From: CAYRAV01 sp964422365
GTDB taxonomy: Bacteria; Bacillota; Clostridia; Lachnospirales; Lachnospiraceae
Reading direction: 5' to 3'
Length of the DNA stretch: 64,000 nt
Assembly (NCBI GenBank): GCA_964422365.1
Contig: CAYRAV010000012.1
Location: 1-64,000, forward strand
The notes below the pieces were generated by a model that was given only the letters and a program-made list of their open reading frames with translations, did not search any database and was not told the origin of the DNA. A program made the translations under genes and the position numbers. Below, piece by piece: positions 17,810 through 26,372 of the stretch (positions within the stretch are counted from its first letter, which is position 1; each line of letters opens with the position of its first letter).

Positions 17810-18565
17810 TTAATGAACTTCTTCAACAGAGCACGTGTTATAATAATTTTCTTCTAAAGTGGGCCCAATATAACTTCCCTCTGCTACATCTGCCACTAGC
17901 AATCCCTGCTCCAATGAAATTACTCTTTTTTTCATTTTATCAACTATCTCATTATTGTGGGTCACCACTACTATGGTAGTTCCCCTTTTGTTTGCGTCCA
18001 GCAATAAAGCCATAATCTCCCATGAAGTTTTGGGATCTAAATTCCCTGTAGGTTCATCCGCTAATAGTATACGCGGACGATTAACCAATGCCCGTGCTAT
18101 GGCAACTCTTTGCTGTTCTCCGCCAGAAAGTTCCTTTGGAAAAGCATTTGCTTTCTCTTCCAATCCAACAAGTGAAAGCATTGCCATTACATTTCTTGGT
18201 ATTTCCTGTTTAGGAACCCCTATAATTTTCTGTGCAAATGCCACATTTTCATATGCATTTCTATCTCTTAACAATTTAAAATCCTGAAATACACATCCAA
18301 TTCCTCTTCTGTATGATGGCATCTTCTTATGGCGGATAGTTGCAAGATCCACATCATTCACATAAATTTTCCCCTCTGTCGGTGCAACCTCTTTTAGCAA
18401 CAGCTTAATAAAAGTAGATTTTCCAGACCCGCTGCTCCCCACTACAAAAGCAAATTCTGTACTTTGAATCTCTAAATTGACATGCTGCAAGGCAACTGTT
18501 CCATTAGGATAAGCCATTGAAACATCCTGCAATTTTATAATAGACTTATTCCCTGCCATATGCAT
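17810..18565 (-). CDS. ftsE: Cell division ATP-binding protein FtsE
   Basis: 251 residues. ABC ATPase: Walker A GSSGSGKSTF (about 39-48), Q-loop at VFQDFKLL, signature LSGGEQQRVAIARAL (about 145), Walker B ILLADEPTGNLD. FtsE powers the FtsEX complex during division. AAGGGA is 8 bp ahead of the ATG. The C-terminal tail (GSYIGPTLEENYYNTCSV) is longer than in E. coli. The regulator gene upstream ends 15 bp before it. Confidence 0.95.
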   Translation of the reverse strand: MHMAGNKSIIKLQDVSMAYPNGTVALQHVNLEIQSTEFAFVVGSSGSGKSTFIKLLLKEVAPTEGKIYVNDVDLATIRHKKMPSYRRGIGCVFQDFKLLRDRNAYENVAFAQKIIGVPKQEIPRNVMAMLSLVGLEEKANAFPKELSGGEQQRVAIARALVNRPRILLADEPTGNLDPKTSWEIMALLLDANKRGTTIVVVTHNNEIVDKMKKRVISLEQGLLVADVAEGSYIGPTLEENYYNTCSVEEVH

Positions 18566-18579
18566 TAAAAAATTCCCTT

Positions 18580-19668
18580 CTAGTATTCTAAACTTTCCAT
18601 ATATTTCATATATTTTACAACCATAAGTGCAATCTTAAATGTTATAGCATCTTCAAATACACGCAAATCCAGATTTGTACTCTTTTGTAATTTATCCAAA
18701 CGATATACTAATGTATTTCTATGAATATATAACTGTCTCGAAGTTTCAGATACATTTAGACTGTTTTCAAAGAATTTGTTAATAGTTGTTAACGTTTCTT
18801 CATCAAACTCATCTGGTGATTTTCCATCAAAAATTTCTTTGATAAACATTTTGCATAATGGCATCGGAAGCTGATAAATCAAACGTCCAATTCCAAGACT
18901 TCCATATGCTACAACATCTCTTCCACTATAGAAAATCTTGCCTACATCCAGTGCCATTTTGGCTTCTTTATAAGAACGTGATACATCTTTTATTTCATTG
19001 ACAATAGTACCATATGCAACCTGTACTTTTGTCATAGCCTCTGTATTTAACATATCCAGAATGACTTTTGCTGTTTTTTCCATATCATCATATGTTTCAT
19101 TTGACTTTAATTCTTTGACTAAAATAATATTCTTCTCATCTACGGCAGTAATAAAATCCTGTGTCTTTCCTGCAAACAATCCACGCACTGTTTCTAATGC
19201 ATTGACATCTTTTTCATTTTTTGTTTCAATCAAAAATACAACACGGCGCACATCTGTTTCGATGTGAAGTTTTTTCGCACGATTATAAATATCTACTAAT
19301 AAAAGATTGTCTAACAATAAATTTTTAATAAAATTGTCTTTGTCATATCTCTCTTTATATGCAACAAGCAGATTCTGTATCTGGAAGGATGCAATCTTAC
19401 CTACCATATATACATCATCACTGTCACCTTTTGCTAATATAACATATTCTAACTGATTTTCATCAAATACTTTGAAAAACTGATATCCTTGCATTAATTG
19501 ACTATCTGCTGGAGATTCTACAAATGTTAATATTGCATCTTCATACTCCTCTGCATCATTCATTGTAGTTGCTAATGCTTTCCCTTCTGTATCCATCACA
19601 CAAATGTCAATTCTGGTAATTGCCTTTAATCCCTCTATTGTATTTTGAAGAATTTGATTAGAAATCAT
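18580..19668 (-). CDS. CdaR/PucR-type transcriptional regulator
   Basis: 362 residues. The N-terminus (about 1-130) resembles a sugar-diacid recognition or PAS-like sensor domain (ITRIDICVMDTEGKALAT), the middle (about 140-270) is the GGDEF-like CdaR/PucR segment, and the C-terminus (about 305-355) is the PucR HTH (NVSETSRQLYIHRNTLVYRLD). Such proteins respond to small organic acids or purine catabolites in other bacteria. Here it lies 15 bp upstream of ftsE on the same strand, so it may share its transcript. The ligand cannot be named. Confidence 0.85.
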   Translation of the reverse strand: MISNQILQNTIEGLKAITRIDICVMDTEGKALATTMNDAEEYEDAILTFVESPADSQLMQGYQFFKVFDENQLEYVILAKGDSDDVYMVGKIASFQIQNLLVAYKERYDKDNFIKNLLLDNLLLVDIYNRAKKLHIETDVRRVVFLIETKNEKDVNALETVRGLFAGKTQDFITAVDEKNIILVKELKSNETYDDMEKTAKVILDMLNTEAMTKVQVAYGTIVNEIKDVSRSYKEAKMALDVGKIFYSGRDVVAYGSLGIGRLIYQLPMPLCKMFIKEIFDGKSPDEFDEETLTTINKFFENSLNVSETSRQLYIHRNTLVYRLDKLQKSTNLDLRVFEDAITFKIALMVVKYMKYMESLEY

Positions 19669-19859
19669 TTAATCACTCCTTTGGTATAATTTACAGCCTC
19701 ATATCCGGTTTTTGGCTCTATTTGGAATTATCTGCCAGAAATATAATAAAAATAACTTTCACAAACCAATCAATTTTGCCACATATACCTATATTATCAC
19801 TGTTTTCGTTAAAAGTAAATAAATTTTCTATGATTTTTTATTGATTTTGTACATTCTGT
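19669..19859. other. Upstream region of the CdaR-like gene
   Basis: AT-rich promoter-type sequence without a gene. No operator is clear. The family 3 repeat begins at 19860. Confidence 0.35.
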
Positions 19860-20084
19860 GTAACAGTTCAGCCATATATTCATAATTTTCCAAAATGTAC
19901 TATTATTATCCCCAAATTTACAGCTTGGCTGGTAAATTATTCATGTAGATGTCCGCCCCTATAGAAACAATTGTACAATATGCCCTTAGTGAGCAAGCTC
20001 CCACATACATATTACACAATTATTTCTGCATGGCTGAGCTGTTACTATTCTGTCAAATTATGAGTGGTCTGGCTGAACTGTCAT
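19860..20084. mobile_element. MITE-like element, family 3
   Basis: About 225 bp. The left end GTAACAGTTCAGCCA, then TCATAATTT after a short gap, is matched by the inverted right end (TGGCTGAACTGTCAT, preceded by AAATTATGA at the same distance). A further inverted copy of the end, CATGGCTGAGCTGTTAC, lies inside at 20030. No coding capacity. The related candidate is at 16494. Confidence 0.5.
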
Positions 20085-20128
20085 AAAAAAGAATGAATGG
20101 TGCATCTTTGCTCCATTCATTCTTTTTA
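20085..20128 (-). terminator. Terminator of ugpC
   Basis: AAAAAGAATGAATGG pairs perfectly with CCATTCATTCTTTTT across a 12-base loop; on the minus strand it ends in a T run. It lies about 150 bp after the ugpC stop codon. Confidence 0.8.
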
Positions 20129-20274
20129 TCTCAACTATTAGAAAAGAAAAAACTTTAATCTCCATATATGATTTTAGTATAGCAAAATTCCACAACAAAC
20201 TATATTTTTCAAGTCTTTGCGGCAAATCATAAATTCAGCCATCTTAACCATGTTGTGTACCTGCGAGAATAAAA

Positions 20275-21387
20275 TTAGTTGCAGATTACTTCCTCTGTCT
20301 CTTTGTCAAATAAGTGAATCTTAGATAAATCAAATGCAAGTTTAATTGTATCACCCGGTCTTGCTGTTGTACGTGGATTTACACGAACACATAAATCAAA
20401 CTGATCAATTGAGAAATACAAGAATACTTCTGCACCTAACATTTCATATACTTTAATTGTTACACTTACAACACTGTCTGGTGATGTATTGATAAATACT
20501 TCTTCATCTTTAATATCTTCTGGACGAATACCAAGAACAATAGTTTTATCTACATATCCTCCTTCAATTAATTTTTGTGCTTTTCCTTCTGGCACTTTAA
20601 TTGAATGAGAACCGAACATTAACAGAATGTCTGAACCTGTATTTACAACTTTTGCATCAATAAAGTTCATCTGTGGTGAACCAATGAAACCTGCAACGAA
20701 TAAGTTCTTTGGTTTTGTATACAAATCAATCGGTGCATCTACCTGCTGTACAATACCATCTCTCATAACAACAATTCTTGTTCCCAATGTAAGGGCCTCT
20801 GTCTGATCATGAGTTACATAAATAATTGTTGTTTCAAGTCTCTGATGTAATTTGGAAATTTCAATACGCATCTGTACACGAAGTTTCGCATCAAGATTTG
20901 ATAAAGGCTCGTCCATTAAGAATACTTTAGGTTGACGTACAATAGCACGTCCCATCGCAACACGCTGTCTCTGTCCACCAGATAATGCCTTTGGTTTACG
21001 ATCTAATAAATGCTCAATATCAAGACTCTTTGCAGCCTCATGAACCAATTTATCAATTTCATTCTTAGGCATTTTTCTTAATTTCAAACCAAATGCAATA
21101 TTATCATAAATTGTCATATGAGGATATAATGCATAGTTCTGGAATACCATTGCAATATCCCTGTCCTTTGGTTCTACATCATTGACCAGCTTATCTCCGA
21201 TCCACAACTCTCCTGAAGAAATATCTTCAAGTCCCGCAATCATACGTAATGTAGTTGATTTTCCACATCCTGATGGTCCTACAAAGATGATAAATTCTTT
21301 GTCTGCGATTTCGAGGTTGAAATTCTTAACAGCCTCAAATCCATTGTCATATTTTTTACATACATTTTTAAGTGATAAACTTGCCAT
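20275..21387 (-). CDS. ugpC: Sugar ABC transporter ATPase, UgpC/MsmX type
   Basis: 370 residues. Walker A GPSGCGKSTT (about 38-47), Q-loop FQNYALYPHM, signature LSGGQRQRVAMGRAI (about 135), Walker B VFLMDEPLSNLD, then two regulatory OB/TOBE segments (about 240-365). Proteins of this type energise several carbohydrate importers whose own operons lack an ATPase; no permease or binding protein is nearby, which fits a shared, stand-alone ATPase. GGGAGG lies about 9 bp before the ATG, and a strong terminator follows, so it is monocistronic. Confidence 0.93.
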   Translation of the reverse strand: MASLSLKNVCKKYDNGFEAVKNFNLEIADKEFIIFVGPSGCGKSTTLRMIAGLEDISSGELWIGDKLVNDVEPKDRDIAMVFQNYALYPHMTIYDNIAFGLKLRKMPKNEIDKLVHEAAKSLDIEHLLDRKPKALSGGQRQRVAMGRAIVRQPKVFLMDEPLSNLDAKLRVQMRIEISKLHQRLETTIIYVTHDQTEALTLGTRIVVMRDGIVQQVDAPIDLYTKPKNLFVAGFIGSPQMNFIDAKVVNTGSDILLMFGSHSIKVPEGKAQKLIEGGYVDKTIVLGIRPEDIKDEEVFINTSPDSVVSVTIKVYEMLGAEVFLYFSIDQFDLCVRVNPRTTARPGDTIKLAFDLSKIHLFDKETEEVICN

Positions 21388-21565
21388 TTTCTTCTTTCCT
21401 CCCTAGAATAATTTAAACTTTATTATCTGCCATATATCATACACTATTTGTGGATTTAAAGCCATATCTTATTTTAACAAATGTGCAATTCTGCTTTTGT
21501 ATAATTTGTATATTTACTGATATAGTAGGTAAATTTTACGAATGTTGCCTGTATTTTTTCTCTTT

Positions 21566-22402
21566 TTACTGTTTATATTCAATAAATCCTTCCCCCATAA
21601 CTTCTCTGGCATCAGTCACAATTACGAAAGCTTTTGTATCATTTTTGGCAACTATGTCCATTAAACTAACAATTTCTTTCTTTGAAACCACACAAAAAAG
21701 TACCTCTTTTTGTTGTTTTGTGTACATTCCTTGCGCCTGCATGGCTGTTACCCCTCTGTCTAAATTCACAAAAATATCTGTTGCAATTTGTTCATAATGT
21801 TCAGAAATAATATAGACCGCCTTTGCAAACTTAACACCTTCTAAAATTCCATCCATAATTTTAGATGTAATAACTACTGCTATCACTGCATATAATGCAT
21901 TTCTCAAGCCAAACTGAAATGCTCCTATCAATACAATTACACCATCAATTCCCATAATAATCTGTGCTACTGTATACTGTCTTAGTCTTCTTTGTATGAT
22001 TGCTCCAAGTAAATCACTGCCTCCAGTAGATGTTTCTGTATAAAATACAAGTCCAAGCCCTGCCCCGCTTATTACACCACCTACCACTGCCGCCAGCAGA
22101 TAATCCCCCTGTGCTACTTCAAAAGTTGGGAAAACATATAATGCCACCGAAAAACAAACGGTGGCATACAATGTTTTTATAATAAATTGTTTTCCTTTGA
22201 TATAAGCAGCAGTAATTAATAATGGAACATTGATGATCATATTTGTAAGCCACACTGGAACTCCTATTAAGTTTTGTATCACAATTGCCATTCCCGAAAC
22301 ACCACCTGTTACCATATGCAGCGGTTCATAAATAATATTAACAGCGGCCCCCATTAGCCATGTTCCAATTAAAATCAATAAAAAATCCCATTTTTTATTC
22401 AT
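21566..22402 (-). CDS. YitT family membrane protein (DUF2179 C-terminus)
   Basis: 278 residues. Five or six membrane helices fill residues about 8-195, including the family motifs PLHMVTGGVSGMA and TSTGGSDLLG. The last 80 residues form the soluble DUF2179 domain (about 215-272, DRGVTAMQAQGMYTKQQKEV). The function of the family is not settled. GAGAGG precedes the ATG by about 6 bp. Convergent or operon partners are not evident: the WecG-like gene upstream ends 60 bp away on the same strand, so they may be cotranscribed. Confidence 0.9.
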   Translation of the reverse strand: MNKKWDFLLILIGTWLMGAAVNIIYEPLHMVTGGVSGMAIVIQNLIGVPVWLTNMIINVPLLITAAYIKGKQFIIKTLYATVCFSVALYVFPTFEVAQGDYLLAAVVGGVISGAGLGLVFYTETSTGGSDLLGAIIQRRLRQYTVAQIIMGIDGVIVLIGAFQFGLRNALYAVIAVVITSKIMDGILEGVKFAKAVYIISEHYEQIATDIFVNLDRGVTAMQAQGMYTKQQKEVLFCVVSKKEIVSLMDIVAKNDTKAFVIVTDAREVMGEGFIEYKQ

Positions 22403-22462
22403 ATCTTCCTCTCTCAGCTATGCATGTACATTTTTGAAAAAGGATTTTGCATAACTGCATTC

Positions 22463-23197
22463 TTAGAATTGGCTTTTTTTCCTTTTATAGATATAATACT
22501 CATATTCATTTCGAATTATACGTCTATGCCAGATTTTTTGAATACGGCGCTTTGCATATTCTAACTTCCTATATATCCCCCATCTTCTCATTTTTTTTCT
22601 TGTTCCATCACAATATCCAATAATGTCTGTAAAAGAACTTCCTGTGCCGATACATAATTTTATCCCTAATTTTGCTCCCTGCTCCACCATCCATTTTTCC
22701 TGTTCAGGAGATTTCAGTGCTACAATAACAACATCCGGCAAAATAGTATTAATATCATTTACAATCGTCTCATCTTTAGTATCATCATCTTTGTAAGAAG
22801 AACCTACAAATTTCAAATTGCTATAAAACTGTTCACACAATATCTGAAACTGTTCCATTTGATTTAAATTACTCCCCACCATATAAACAGTCCTTTTCTC
22901 CTTCTCCAAGCAATGCAGAATAGAGTAAAAACTATGATAATCTGTTAATATCCCCCCATATTTTAAACATTCCGGATGACAATCCAATAAGACTTCATCT
23001 TCTGCTGGCAGACGCATGGAAAATTTTGATATCATCTCATGATATTTTTCATCTCCTGCTGCCTTCTCTAAAATCTCATCCGTGAGCATAAGTACTGAAT
23101 ATATCCCTTTATTCTGGCAGTATTTTTCAATCTGCTCAGATAATCTCTCTTTTGTTACTGTATCCACATCTATGTCCATGATATTTACTTTATTCAT
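22463..23197 (-). CDS. WecG/TagA/CpsF family glycosyltransferase
   Basis: 244 residues, the usual length. The family transfers N-acetylmannosamine-type sugars onto undecaprenyl-linked acceptors for teichoic acid or capsule. Recognisable elements are LPAEDEVLL near residue 65, VYMVGS, and PDVVIVALKSPEQEKWM (about 153-169), which replaces the more usual PxxxxVGLGxPKQE. The C-terminal basic segment (KKMRRWGIYRKLEYAKRR) probably contacts the membrane. The changed motif means the substrate may differ. No other wall-polymer genes are near. Confidence 0.8.
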   Translation of the reverse strand: MNKVNIMDIDVDTVTKERLSEQIEKYCQNKGIYSVLMLTDEILEKAAGDEKYHEMISKFSMRLPAEDEVLLDCHPECLKYGGILTDYHSFYSILHCLEKEKRTVYMVGSNLNQMEQFQILCEQFYSNLKFVGSSYKDDDTKDETIVNDINTILPDVVIVALKSPEQEKWMVEQGAKLGIKLCIGTGSSFTDIIGYCDGTRKKMRRWGIYRKLEYAKRRIQKIWHRRIIRNEYEYYIYKRKKSQF

Positions 23198-23425
23198 ACT
23201 TACCTCCCCCGCTTAATCCGATCTTTTGCCACATTATCACTCTTGCTCATTTATATAATTATATTCTAACATGTTTTGTGCAAAATACATAATTAAATAT
23301 CTTTTAATTCTATATTTTAAAAATGTAACATTATCATCACTAATCATTACATTTTTTTTAATCTTCTTAAAGTTATTTTAAGATAACAGTGCCAATAAGT
23401 ACTTTCACGAATTTAGTATTCATGA
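23198..23425. other. Intergenic, upstream of the WecG-like gene
   Basis: Very AT-rich, no gene. It probably holds the divergent promoters of the WecG-like gene and of the short plus-strand transcript that begins further right. Confidence 0.35.
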
Positions 23426-23429
23426 TATA

Positions 23430-23522
23430 ATTTATAGAAGCCATACTCCTATCTGTAAACTCAAAGATAATCACCTATGAATCCTGCCTGTTAGAATGGT
23501 ATAAAACAGGATTATTTTTTTA
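23430..23522 (+). ncRNA. Candidate short transcript: promoter-like box followed by terminator
   Basis: TATAAT at about 23428-23433 has a weak TTTCAC 17 bp upstream. About 80 bp later AATCCTG (23480-23486) pairs with CAGGATT (23507-23513), followed by ATTTTTTT. No open frame fits in between. This could be a small RNA or an attenuated leader of the SDR gene at 23649. I do not recognise an RNA family. Confidence 0.35.
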
Positions 23523-23648
23523 GCGAAACCACTTATCATCTGCAATTCAGAACTATTACTCATAAATTGGCAGGCACCATTAACATTACAAGAAAAAGTA
23601 TGCCAAATACCGCAATGTCAATATTGATGAAAGAAATGGAGGATCATT

Positions 23649-24380
23649 ATGAACAAAAAAACTGTACTAATAACCGGTTCTTCCCGAGGCATTGGGAAAG
23701 CAATCGCCATTAAATATGCAAAAAAAGGATATAATGTAGTCATAAACTGTATTCAAAATCAGGAATTACTAAATAAAGTAAAAAAAGAGATTGAAAGCTA
23801 TCAGGTATCCTGTCTTGCTTTTGTAGGAGATGTGGGAGATTTTTCTACTGCTTCTAAACTGTTTACAGAAATCAAAAAAATGTATGGGCACTTAGATATA
23901 TTGGTAAATAATGCTGGGATTTCTTATGTTGGATTGATGACAGATATGACAATTGAAGATTGGAATAAAATTATTACAAACAATCTAACTTCTGTATTTA
24001 ACTGCTGTCGTCTGGCAGTTCCTGATATGACACACGAAAAACATGGAAAAATTATTAACATTTCTTCTGTATGGGGTAATGTTGGTGCTTCCTGTGAAGT
24101 TGCTTATTCTACAACAAAGGGAGGAATTAATTCATTTACAAAAGCACTGGCAAAAGAACTGGCACCATCTAATATTCAGGTAAATGCCATTGCCTGTGGT
24201 GCCATTGATACAGAAATGAACCATTTTCTAACAGATGAAGAACTTATGACATTGGTAGATGAGATACCAACTGGGCGTCTTGGACGTGCAGAAGAAGTTG
24301 CAGATTTTGTCCATCAGCTTACTCATAAAAATGAGTATCTTACTGGACAGATTATTAATTTAGACGGTGGCTGGATTTAA
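23649..24380 (+). CDS. SDR oxidoreductase, possibly EF-P 5-aminopentanone reductase (YmfI-like)
   Basis: 243 residues. NAD(P)-binding TGSSRGIGKAI (about 9-19), NNAG, the catalytic Ser (SSVWG, about 138), Tyr and Lys (YSTTKGG, about 151-155) mark a FabG-type short-chain reductase. The stretch SSVWGNVGASCEV followed by AKELAPSNIQVNAI recalls YmfI, which reduces the 5-aminopentanone group on elongation factor P, more than it recalls FabG; this is from memory and only moderately sure. It is alone on the plus strand and its last 4 bases overlap the convergent HAD gene of the Ter operon. Confidence 0.8.
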   Translation: MNKKTVLITGSSRGIGKAIAIKYAKKGYNVVINCIQNQELLNKVKKEIESYQVSCLAFVGDVGDFSTASKLFTEIKKMYGHLDILVNNAGISYVGLMTDMTIEDWNKIITNNLTSVFNCCRLAVPDMTHEKHGKIINISSVWGNVGASCEVAYSTTKGGINSFTKALAKELAPSNIQVNAIACGAIDTEMNHFLTDEELMTLVDEIPTGRLGRAEEVADFVHQLTHKNEYLTGQIINLDGGWI

Positions 24381-25165
24381 CAATACTTTTCCACTATATC
24401 CAAAACATACCCGCTGAAAAGATTTTTTTTGCCATTCCAGAAACAGGCATGCTCTTTACTGCCTAGTGTTTCTGTAAAATATGTTTCTTCTAGTGCCACT
24501 GCATATTCTGCTTCCTGCAGCATGGGTATGTCAAAATTAGAGTCTCCTGCTGCCAGAATTGTGAATGTTTGACTCTTTTGTAAATATTTTTCTTGTAAAT
24601 ACTTTCTCAAACGTCTTATCGCAAGACCTTTATCCAAAATACGTGGAATTACATAAATCTTATTGTAATTTTCCATAACAGATACCATTGACAAGTTGAG
24701 TATTTTCTCTAATCCTGAAATGGTATCTGTTGTATTTTGAGATTTTGTAAATAAAAACATATCATCTATATTTCTTAGTTCAAAATTGCGATTTTCATCT
24801 TTTTCTAAATATGCTTTTGCTTTTTCTAGCTCATCCCTGCTCTCTAATATCATTTCCATACTTTCTTTTTTCCAGCTTTCTTCTACTTTACCATCAATTA
24901 ACAATATTCCACCATTTGATACAACTGCAAGTTCAGGTCCTTTTTCTAACAAGCGGATTCTTTGATACTGCTCTAACGATCTTGTTGTAATAGGAACAAT
25001 ATAGATTTCTTTAGTTTCATTGATTTTCTGTAACCTTTGATAGCTGTTCTCTGACATATAGGACAGTTCCCTGCCTTCTTTCCATTCAACACAACGGCTT
25101 TTTTTTGGTGCCTTTTTCCGTGAATATATCAGTGTATTATCCAAATCTGCTGCAAATATTAACAT
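24377..25165 (-). CDS. HAD-family phosphatase of the Ter biosynthetic module
   Basis: 262 residues from the ATG at 25165 with GGAGG five bases upstream; a GTG four codons earlier would overlap that site. HAD motif I is AADLDNTLIYS (about 5-15) with the nucleophile and acid Asp; motif II is PITTRS; motif III Lys is in ILDKGLAIRRL; motif IV is AAGDSNFDIPML (about 205). The cap is of the Cof/sucrose-phosphatase type. It is the last gene of the Ter operon, 14 bp after the StiP-like PRTase gene. In Ter systems such HAD enzymes accompany two phosphoribosyltransferases and are predicted to dephosphorylate a nucleotide-like product. Confidence 0.85.
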   Translation of the reverse strand: MLIFAADLDNTLIYSRKKAPKKSRCVEWKEGRELSYMSENSYQRLQKINETKEIYIVPITTRSLEQYQRIRLLEKGPELAVVSNGGILLIDGKVEESWKKESMEMILESRDELEKAKAYLEKDENRNFELRNIDDMFLFTKSQNTTDTISGLEKILNLSMVSVMENYNKIYVIPRILDKGLAIRRLRKYLQEKYLQKSQTFTILAAGDSNFDIPMLQEAEYAVALEETYFTETLGSKEHACFWNGKKNLFSGYVLDIVEKYC

Positions 25166-25179
25166 TTCTTCCTCCACCT

Positions 25180-26325
25180 CTATATATCTGACATATTTTT
25201 AATAATTCCACATGCCCGATAATGTTTCAACGGATATCGTAACACTTGTACCTTTTTTTCTTTGCACAAACGTAAAATATGCCCTATGTATTTTTCTTCT
25301 GCTTCTTCCTTTACAAGTATTTTCCACGGTATTCTTCGTAATAGAACTCTTGTTGTTTCCCCTATCCCTGGTTTCATGTGATTAATATTGGAAATGCCAA
25401 ATTGTCTGGCAATCTTCTGTACTTCCTGTAATCCGGTTTCTATCTCTTCCTCCCCTGCTATTTCTATATTTTCTGCTTTCATGTTTGGCACTTTGAACAA
25501 GCATCTTTGTTTATGTTGCAATATCTTCTTATCGTTCCCTAATGGTTTTGTCATTTTTCCTTTTATTTCCTTTGGGAAATAGTTCTCTATAGTGTTGATA
25601 AATTCATAAGAAACATCTATATCTTCCATTTCTTTATAGTATACTGCACCATGAAAATCTTCTTTCCCAATTACATCCTCATTTAATACAGTTCTGCTAA
25701 ACAGTCCTGATATAGGTGCATTGAGACAGGCACTTGGAATTAGAAAATCTTCTGTAGTTCCATATAAGCGGGTTATCTGTGCAGGGTCTGCTAAAACTGC
25801 CAACTGGCTGCTTACACCTTCATACTCCTTCATTGCTTTTTTTAATTCCTTTGTGATAGCTCCTTTTCCCACCCAGCCATCTACAAATTGTATACTTTCG
25901 TTTCTATGCCTTTCCAGAATGTATTTCATTGCATTATGGTCAATTCCTCTATCCCTAATAATAGATATGGTATAATGTAGTACTTCTGTTTGATATTTTT
26001 TTTCTAAATATCTTTTCAATAAAATTCCAATTGGTGTACCCGCACGTGCAAGAGACACTAATGTTACATCCCCTGCTTTTTCCTGCCATATTTTTTCTGC
26101 CAAAACTGCTGCTGCTTTTGCTGTTTGTTCTGCATGCAGACACAGTGCCTCATCATATAATTTTTTGTATTCTTCTGTTGGCTGATATTCTACCGGCAGC
26201 AATTCACTGTAATGAACTCCTGATTGAATTAATATTTCCCTCTCCAAAGCATTTTTAGCCTGTATTCTGCCAGTAATATCTTTTAATAAAACAATAACAT
26301 CTTTTTCTGAATATGATGTTTTCAT
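25180..26325 (-). CDS. StiP-like phosphoribosyltransferase with PELOTA-type C-terminus
   Basis: 381 residues. The first 270 resemble the family called cysteine protease StiP / PRTase_1 (GVHYSELLPVEYQPTEEY, SLARAGTPIGILLKR, IIRDRGIDHNAM). The last 90 residues (EIETGLQEVQKIARQFGISN to the end) fit the PELOTA-like RNA-binding domain often fused to it. Known comparative-genomic work places this protein in a Ter-linked module predicted to make a nucleoside-like metabolite; the reaction has not been shown. AAGGAG lies 6 bp before the ATG. It sits 47 bp after the PRTase-TRSP gene. Confidence 0.82.
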   Translation of the reverse strand: MKTSYSEKDVIVLLKDITGRIQAKNALEREILIQSGVHYSELLPVEYQPTEEYKKLYDEALCLHAEQTAKAAAVLAEKIWQEKAGDVTLVSLARAGTPIGILLKRYLEKKYQTEVLHYTISIIRDRGIDHNAMKYILERHRNESIQFVDGWVGKGAITKELKKAMKEYEGVSSQLAVLADPAQITRLYGTTEDFLIPSACLNAPISGLFSRTVLNEDVIGKEDFHGAVYYKEMEDIDVSYEFINTIENYFPKEIKGKMTKPLGNDKKILQHKQRCLFKVPNMKAENIEIAGEEEIETGLQEVQKIARQFGISNINHMKPGIGETTRVLLRRIPWKILVKEEAEEKYIGHILRLCKEKKVQVLRYPLKHYRACGIIKNMSDI

Positions 26326-26372
26326 ATATTTCTCCTTCTTAATGCAGCTAATGCTGGTAACAAATCAATAGA

